From assembly GCA_018715125.1 (NCBI GenBank), contig DVMF01000048.1:1-49738 (forward strand): 49,738 bases of DNA. Direction: 5' to 3'. Below the pieces are notes generated by a model that was given only the letters and a program-made list of their open reading frames with translations, did no database searches and had not been told where the DNA came from. The DNA is from Candidatus Coprousia avicola. GTDB lineage: Bacteria; Actinomycetota; Coriobacteriia; Coriobacteriales; Coriobacteriaceae. Both the position numbers and the translations under genes were made by a program. Shown piece after piece: positions 45,344-49,738 of the stretch (position 1 is its first letter; each line of letters starts with the position of its first letter).

Positions 45344-45494
45344 GGGGGTTATTAATTCTAGTGCACGGTTGCGCGTCGCCTCGCAAAGTAGAGGCGGCGT
45401 GTCGCGTCAGAAAAAGCGCAGGTAGAGAGGTCGCACGATTTTGCGTCTACTTGCGGGAGCCGTTCTGAAATAGGCACTAGAATTAATAACCCCC
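45344..45494. mobile_element. 151-bp element with perfect 21-bp terminal inverted repeats (MITE-like)
   Basis: Arms gggggttattaattctagtgc (45344-45364) and its exact complement (45474-45494) enclose 109 bp with no coding capacity. An internal 6-bp stem (cgcctc 45377-45382 / gaggcg 45391-45396) is present. The size and ends fit a miniature inverted-repeat element; a clear target duplication is not visible. It follows the ABC gene stop by 25 bp and could also act on transcript ends. Confidence 0.7.
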
Positions 45495-45741
45495 TGCGCG
45501 GGCAGGTGCGAGCTATGTGGATAGGGGGCGAAAAGGGCAGATTCGCCTGACGGATGCCGCATGCCCCCTGCTGGTGCGGCTGATTCTTATGGCGAATCAG
45601 CCTGGATTGCGCGCCGCGCGCTTTGCTTCTTACATGAGAATTGCGCAGCGTAAGGCGGCCGCCGTGCCGCTATGCGTATAATGGCGGCGCGGCTCACCGC
45701 CGCCACACTGAGAACACCCCCGACGCGCTCCTAGGTTGGTC
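45495..45741. promoter_or_regulatory. Leader of the unknown membrane-protein gene
   Basis: A perfect -10 TATAAT lies at 45677-45682, about 60 bp before the start codon, but no -35 at the right distance. Upstream, nested inverted repeats (attcgcc 45541-45547 / ggcgaat 45591-45597 around gccgca 45556-45561 / tgcggc 45575-45580) could form one long hairpin. Confidence 0.45.
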
Positions 45742-46614
45742 ATGGCAAAGAAACCCCCGCTTACTCCAGAGGAAGTCACCGAGCTCTTTGCGCAGCTCGA
45801 CGACTCGGGTGTGATCGACCCCAACCGCGCGCGCCGCAAGACCGACCGCACCATCGACCCGCTTTCGGGCGACGACCCCTCGGGTTCCAAGGTCGACAAC
45901 GCCATCTCGCGCGTTGCCATGGCCGTCATCATCGGCGTGCTCGTGATCGTCTTGGGCATGCAGGTGTGGTATGGCGTCAACCGCCGCCTCAACACCGCCA
46001 ACCTCTCGGATACCGTTAACCCGCAGACCGTGTCGTCGGCGCTCGAGGGCGGCGTTGAGTGGGGCAACGGCTTTACGCAGTTCCCGAGTACGTTTACGGT
46101 CAACACGGCCGACGAGCGCAGTGGCGTGGTGGAGGTGAGCGTGGTCGACACCGATTCCGCCAACGAGCTGCAGCTGTTCTCCAACAGCCAGATTCAGGCC
46201 GCCGCGCTGGCGACCAACGCGCTTCTGAACGACAACATCAACCAGGTGGTCTACAACGTTTCCGCCAAGCTGGATGAGAACGGCAACATCACGTACGACC
46301 GCTTCTTGGGGCTGTTGCCCGCAAGTGGCGAGGAGCGCGCGATCTTTACGTTTATCTGGACCAAGTACCGCTCGGGCGAGTCGTCCAACATCGACTGGGA
46401 GCTTCGTATCATCGGCATGGACGAGGACATCGCCGTGCGCATTCAGGAGCAGGTGAACTCGGTGTCCTCGCTTATCGATACGCCGGGGATCAATCAGGAT
46501 GACCTCGATGCGCAGAACGAGGAGCTCGAGCTCGAGCGGAGTCTCATGGGTAGCGAGCAGTACCTGGGCGGTACTGCAGAGAAGAGCCTCGAGGACGTGC
46601 TGCCCGAGGAGTAG
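45742..46614 (+). CDS. Unknown one-pass membrane protein
   Basis: I do not recognise this family. The 290-residue product has a polar N-terminus (about 1-55, AKKPPLTPEEVTELFAQLDDSG), one strong membrane helix (about 58-78, VAMAVIIGVLVIVLGMQVWYG), and a soluble outer part without cysteines (about 80-290). The end is acidic (LEDVLPEE). The topology suggests a small cytoplasmic side and an extracellular or wall-side domain. ATG at 45742 follows an AGG-type site; TTG at 45736 is possible. A hairpin terminator follows. The length and regular coding quality argue for a real gene. Confidence 0.85.
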   Translation: MAKKPPLTPEEVTELFAQLDDSGVIDPNRARRKTDRTIDPLSGDDPSGSKVDNAISRVAMAVIIGVLVIVLGMQVWYGVNRRLNTANLSDTVNPQTVSSALEGGVEWGNGFTQFPSTFTVNTADERSGVVEVSVVDTDSANELQLFSNSQIQAAALATNALLNDNINQVVYNVSAKLDENGNITYDRFLGLLPASGEERAIFTFIWTKYRSGESSNIDWELRIIGMDEDIAVRIQEQVNSVSSLIDTPGINQDDLDAQNEELELERSLMGSEQYLGGTAEKSLEDVLPEE

Positions 46615-46682
46615 GTGCGGCCGCGCGGGCCCTGTTCGCGGGGGCGTTTGTGAGCAACAACGCATAGTATTGAGTGATACAA

Positions 46683-46724
46683 ACCCCGTGGTGCCGTTGG
46701 GCGCCACGGGGTGAATTGGTTTTT
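46683..46724 (+). terminator. Terminator after the unknown membrane-protein gene
   Basis: accccgtgg / ccacggggt forms a perfect 9-bp stem, extended inward by tgcc / ggcg pairs. TTTTT follows 8 bases later, a somewhat distant T-run. Confidence 0.65.
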
Positions 46725-46761
46725 CGGTCGCGGAAAAGCACGGCCACCTTGCGTGAGGGGG

Positions 46762-46812
46762 CTACGCCAAGAGTGCGGTAGCCCTGCGGGAGGGTCTACG
46801 CCAAGAGCGCGG
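46762..46812. repeat. Imperfect duplication at the 3' end of pdxY
   Basis: ctacgccaagagtgcgg (46762-46778) repeats as ctacgccaagagcgcgg (46796-46812), 16 of 17 bases, 34 bp apart. The second copy holds the pdxY stop codon and last residues; the first lies just beyond the gene. Confidence 0.7.
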
Positions 46813-47689
46813 CGACCTTGCCGAGCAGCGGCTCAAAGCTCACGCCGCGGTCCTGGAACTGCGGCTGCTGCGCCGAGACCATCATGGCGTCGTGCACAAA
46901 GTCGCCGGCAAAGCGCACGGCCTCCTCGGTGGAGCGGCCCGCCATGACGGCGGCGAGAAGGCACGAGCAGTACAGGTCGCCCGTGCCGTGGAGCATGTAG
47001 GGCAGAAGCTCGTTGTTCACCTCGAAGAACGCGCCGTCCTGGGTGCCGACGAAGTTGCGGATCAGGCCGTCGCCGCGCTGGATGCCCTTGAGGACCACGG
47101 TGCGCGTGCCCTTGGCAAGTAGTGCGTTTACCAGCCGGCGCGCTTCGGCGTCGGTGATGTCCTCGCCCGCCCAGGCGTCGCCGATGGGCTCGCCCAAGAT
47201 GATGGCGGCCTCGGTGAGGTTGGGTGTGAGGATGTCCGCACCCTCGGCGAGCTCGGCCATGGCGGCGCAGAGCTCGGGCGTGTAGGTGGGGTACACGCGG
47301 CCGTGGTCGGCCATGACGGGGTCGACGATGCGGAGCGCGCGCGGATACATCTCGTAGAGGTCGCGGATGCGGTCGACCTGCTCGGGGGCGCCGAGGAAGC
47401 CGGAGTAGACCGCGTCGATCTCTACGCCGATCTTGTTCCAGGCGGCGAGGTAGTCGGGGAGGATCTCGGTGGTGTCGTGCATGTACCAGCCGGGGAAAGC
47501 GGTGTGCGACGAGAAGAGGCCCGTAGGGACCGGGCAGACGTCGCAGCCGGCGGCCGAGAGCACGGGAATGGCGACGCCGAGCGAGCACTTGCCGTAGCCG
47601 CAGAGGTCGTGCACGGCCGCGACACGGGGGATATAGGCCCCTTCGCGCTGGTAGAGGGGCTGATGAGACAGACTGATTCCGTTGGACAT
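46796..47689 (-). CDS. pdxY: Pyridoxamine/pyridoxal kinase
   Basis: This kinase phosphorylates the 5'-hydroxyl of pyridoxal or pyridoxamine (vitamin B6 salvage). The 297-residue ribokinase-like product has VHDLCGYGKCSLGVAIPVLSA near the start, DPVMADHGR, ILTPNLTEAAIILG, and GTGDLYCSCLLAA with the catalytic aspartate. I chose ATG at 47687-47689 (AAGGAA upstream); longer starts reach into the carA leader. It is divergent from carA. pdxY and pdxK cannot be separated with certainty by eye. Confidence 0.9.
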   Translation of the reverse strand: MSNGISLSHQPLYQREGAYIPRVAAVHDLCGYGKCSLGVAIPVLSAAGCDVCPVPTGLFSSHTAFPGWYMHDTTEILPDYLAAWNKIGVEIDAVYSGFLGAPEQVDRIRDLYEMYPRALRIVDPVMADHGRVYPTYTPELCAAMAELAEGADILTPNLTEAAIILGEPIGDAWAGEDITDAEARRLVNALLAKGTRTVVLKGIQRGDGLIRNFVGTQDGAFFEVNNELLPYMLHGTGDLYCSCLLAAVMAGRSTEEAVRFAGDFVHDAMMVSAQQPQFQDRGVSFEPLLGKVAALLA

Positions 47690-47908
47690 GGGTGTTCCTT
47701 CTTTCATCCGCGGACTTATGGACCAGCGTACGGTTTCCCAGCATAGTACGTGCGCGGTCCCGATGCGTGACGTAATTGAGAAGAAACAGAAGACGCGGGT
47801 GGCGCCGGGGGAGGCGCTGCGGCACCGGGAGAGGCGCCCTCGGCGCCGGGGGGGGTGCGGAAAAATCGCGGACGCCGCCCGGCCCGCGCGCTCGTGCGCA
47901 AAAACGCC

Positions 47909-47914
47909 TACAAT
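47909..47914 (+). promoter_or_regulatory. -10 box of carA
   Basis: TACAAT lies 55 bp before the carA start in the 280-bp pdxY-carA divergent gap. The -35 region is GC-rich and unclear. No pyrimidine-type attenuator is evident; a small hairpin (aggtg / cacct, 47916-47934) follows. Confidence 0.5.
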
Positions 47915-47969
47915 GAGGTGCAGCCTATCCACCTTTAAGCCGGTCCCGCGAGGCCGGGAAGGAGTGTCT

Positions 47970-49457
47970 ATGGCGGTGACAGACGCGACGGGTGTCCTCT
48001 CCCGTCCCTACGGCGGAAACCGCGCCGTCCGCAGCGCAGCGTTGAGTGACCTCGCGCAGCACATGCTTTCTCAAACCAGCAAACAATCGAGTGCTCCGGG
48101 CCTGTTGATGCTCGCCGACGGCACGGTCTTTTACGGCCGCGCGTGCGGAGCCGCGGGTACGGCGACGGGCGAGGTGTGCTTCAACACGTCGCTCGAGGGG
48201 TACTTCGAGGTCCTCACCGACCCGAGCTACGCCGGCCAGATTGTGACCATGACCTACCCGCAGATCGGCAACTACGGCATCGACCCGGTCGATACGCAGA
48301 CCGGTCTTGGCGCCGACGGCGACCCGACCCTCACCACGCGTCCGGCCCTGCGCGGCATGATCGTGCACGACATGTGCCGCACGCCGTCCAACTGGCGCTC
48401 GGCCGAGAGCGTGCCCGCCTACCTCGCCGAGCGCGGCATCGTGGCGCTCGAGGGTATCGACACGCGCGCGCTGGTGCGCCACCTGCGCGACAACGGTGCG
48501 CAGAAGGGCATCATCACGACGGAGGTCTTCGACCTGGAGGAGCTTTCCCGCCTGCTCGCCGAGGCGCCCGATCTGGTGGGCGAGAACCTCGTCAAGACGG
48601 TGAGCCGTACGAGCACGCGCTCCTACACCGCCGCCGACCTGCCGGCAGACCACGCCTTCGCCTCCGCAGACCCCGCGCCCGCCCGCCACAAGGTGGTCGC
48701 CTACGACTGCGGCATCAAGCGCGGCATCCTCGAGGGGCTCGTCCGTGCCGGCTGCGACCTCACGCTCGTGCCGTGGGACACGCCCGCCGAGGACGTGCTC
48801 ACCATGGGCGAGGGCGGCGGTGCGCCCGACGGCGTATTCCTCTCCAACGGCCCCGGCGACCCGGATGCCGTTACCGAGACCTACACGCAGGTGCAGAAGC
48901 TCATCGGCCGGGTGCCCATCTTTGGCATCTGCCTGGGCCATCAGATGATCAGCCTCGCCTGCGGCGCCACGATGGAGAAGCTCAAGTTTGGCCACCGCGG
49001 CGGCAACCAGCCGGTCATGAACCTGCTCACGCACCGCGTGGAGATCACGGCGCAAAACCACGGCTTCGGCCTCGTTTTCCCGAGCCTCGGCGCGCTCGTG
49101 CCCGAGCTCTCGGGCGGTGTGACGGAGCACCCGTGCGGTGCCGACGGCACGCCCGCGACCGGGGACCTGCGCTTCTGGGTCGAGCGCGGCATCGCGCCCG
49201 TCGTCCAAAACGAGCGCTTTGGCCGCATCCGCCTCACGCACGTGAATCTGAACGACGGCACCGCCGAGGGCATCCAGCTGCTCGACCAGCCCTGCTTCTC
49301 GGTGCAGTACCACCCCGAGGCTTCGCCCGGCCCCACCGACGCGCACTACCTCTTTACCGCGTTCGCGCGCCTTATGGACGGCGACGCCGACTATCTCAAT
49401 ATCGACATCTCGAAAGACCGCCTCGCGGGGTGGAAGTTCGCAGAGGAGGAGAACTAA
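47970..49457 (+). CDS. carA: Carbamoyl phosphate synthase small subunit
   Basis: CarA is the glutamine amidotransferase that feeds ammonia to CarB for arginine and pyrimidine synthesis. The 495-residue product is longer than the usual 360-400. About 40 extra residues lie at the N-terminus before LMLADGTVFYG, and a few more are inserted later. The N-terminal domain has CFNTSLEGYFEVLTDPSYAG; the glutaminase has the nucleophile in FGICLGHQ and the catalytic His-Glu in QYHPEASPGP. The start is ATG at 47970 with AAGGAG. The stop abuts the carB ATG directly, with no spacer. Confidence 0.96.
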   Translation: MAVTDATGVLSRPYGGNRAVRSAALSDLAQHMLSQTSKQSSAPGLLMLADGTVFYGRACGAAGTATGEVCFNTSLEGYFEVLTDPSYAGQIVTMTYPQIGNYGIDPVDTQTGLGADGDPTLTTRPALRGMIVHDMCRTPSNWRSAESVPAYLAERGIVALEGIDTRALVRHLRDNGAQKGIITTEVFDLEELSRLLAEAPDLVGENLVKTVSRTSTRSYTAADLPADHAFASADPAPARHKVVAYDCGIKRGILEGLVRAGCDLTLVPWDTPAEDVLTMGEGGGAPDGVFLSNGPGDPDAVTETYTQVQKLIGRVPIFGICLGHQMISLACGATMEKLKFGHRGGNQPVMNLLTHRVEITAQNHGFGLVFPSLGALVPELSGGVTEHPCGADGTPATGDLRFWVERGIAPVVQNERFGRIRLTHVNLNDGTAEGIQLLDQPCFSVQYHPEASPGPTDAHYLFTAFARLMDGDADYLNIDISKDRLAGWKFAEEEN

Positions 49458-49738
49458 ATGCCAAAGCGGACGGACATCAAGCGCATTCTCGTCATCGGCT
49501 CCGGCCCCATCGTCATTGGCCAGGCGTGCGAGTTCGATTACTCGGGCGCGCAGGCCTGCAAGGTGCTGAAGGCGGACGGCTACCGCGTGGTGCTCGTGAA
49601 CAGCAACCCCGTCACCATCATGACCGACCCGGGCCTGGCGGACCGCACCTACATCGAGCCCGTCACGGCCGAGTTCGTGGAGAAGGTCATCGCCCGCGAG
49701 CGCCCCGACGCGCTGCTGCCCACGCTCGGCGGACAGAC
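49458..49738 (+). CDS. carB: Carbamoyl phosphate synthase large subunit (partial, N-terminus)
   Basis: The first 93 residues of CarB start [20 protein letters not shown] and continue with [31 protein letters not shown] and LLPTLGGQT, the typical N-terminal ATP-grasp synthetase half. The gene runs off the right edge. The start directly follows the carA stop, and GGAGGAG inside the carA end is its ribosome site, so the two subunits are translated together. Confidence 0.97.
   Translation, partial: MPKRTDIKRILVIGSGPIVIGQACEFDYSGAQACKVLKADGYRVVLVNSNPVTIMTDPGLADRTYIEPVTAEFVEKVIARERPDALLPTLGGQ

Noticed and set aside
47690-47932. Longer starts for pdxY and carA reaching into each other
   Set aside because: The shorter starts have good ribosome sites and match known protein starts.

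Overview
The window is the replication-origin neighbourhood of a high-GC Actinomycetota chromosome. Gene order, the GTG-rich starts, a coriobacterial-looking protein set and a sortase-anchored giant surface protein suggest class Coriobacteriia, most like Collinsella or a relative. That placement is inference from memory of gene content; no database search was run.

Left arm (1-11.5 kb, minus strand). A partial unknown gene end (1-101) faces a leftward operon: an origin-linked ATPase with a winged-helix tail, dnaA, dnaN, recF, dciA, gyrB, gyrA. The transcription divide at about 11.5-11.85 kb carries DnaA boxes, a 19-bp palindrome and an AT-rich stretch. A second DnaA-box stretch lies between dnaA and dnaN, so the origin looks bipartite.

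Right arm, first part (11.85-17.9 kb, plus strand). rpmH, rnpA, yidD and yidC (protein synthesis, RNA processing and membrane insertion) are followed by khpB, rsmG, parA, parB and a small membrane protein. From khpB on, the DNA is visibly more AT-rich. Four parS sites precede parA, a weaker one lies downstream, and a 13/14 match lies inside dnaA.

Right arm, second part (17.9-29.4 kb). rlmN (minus) diverges from ddl and a DnaQ-DinG type helicase gene. The helicase gene is split by a one-base frameshift in a run of seven G. Then come dnaB, purA, a DegV-family gene and purD. The 915-bp gap before dnaB holds repeated words and DnaA-box-like sites.

Accessory-looking part (29.4-46 kb). One 11.2-kb gene encodes a secreted, wall-anchored mosaic protein (fibro-slime, SpaA/Cna-B-like, DUF11-like and FctA-like modules, IPATG anchor). 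A small winged-helix gene follows it immediately. A Nudix hydrolase, an MsbA-like ABC exporter and an unknown one-pass membrane protein come next. The non-coding gaps here are unusual: each carries its own short word repeated in both orientations or in helical phase (TGAGGTTTAG, an 11-bp tandem, a 21-bp CCTAGG tandem, CTAACGACAG). A 151-bp element has perfect 21-bp terminal inverted repeats.

Right end (46.7-49.7 kb). A pyridoxal/pyridoxamine kinase gene diverges from carA and the start of carB.

The strongest leads are the origin-linked GHKL ATPase-winged helix protein, the private repeat clusters in the long gaps, the frameshifted helicase, and the giant surface protein with its coupled regulator.
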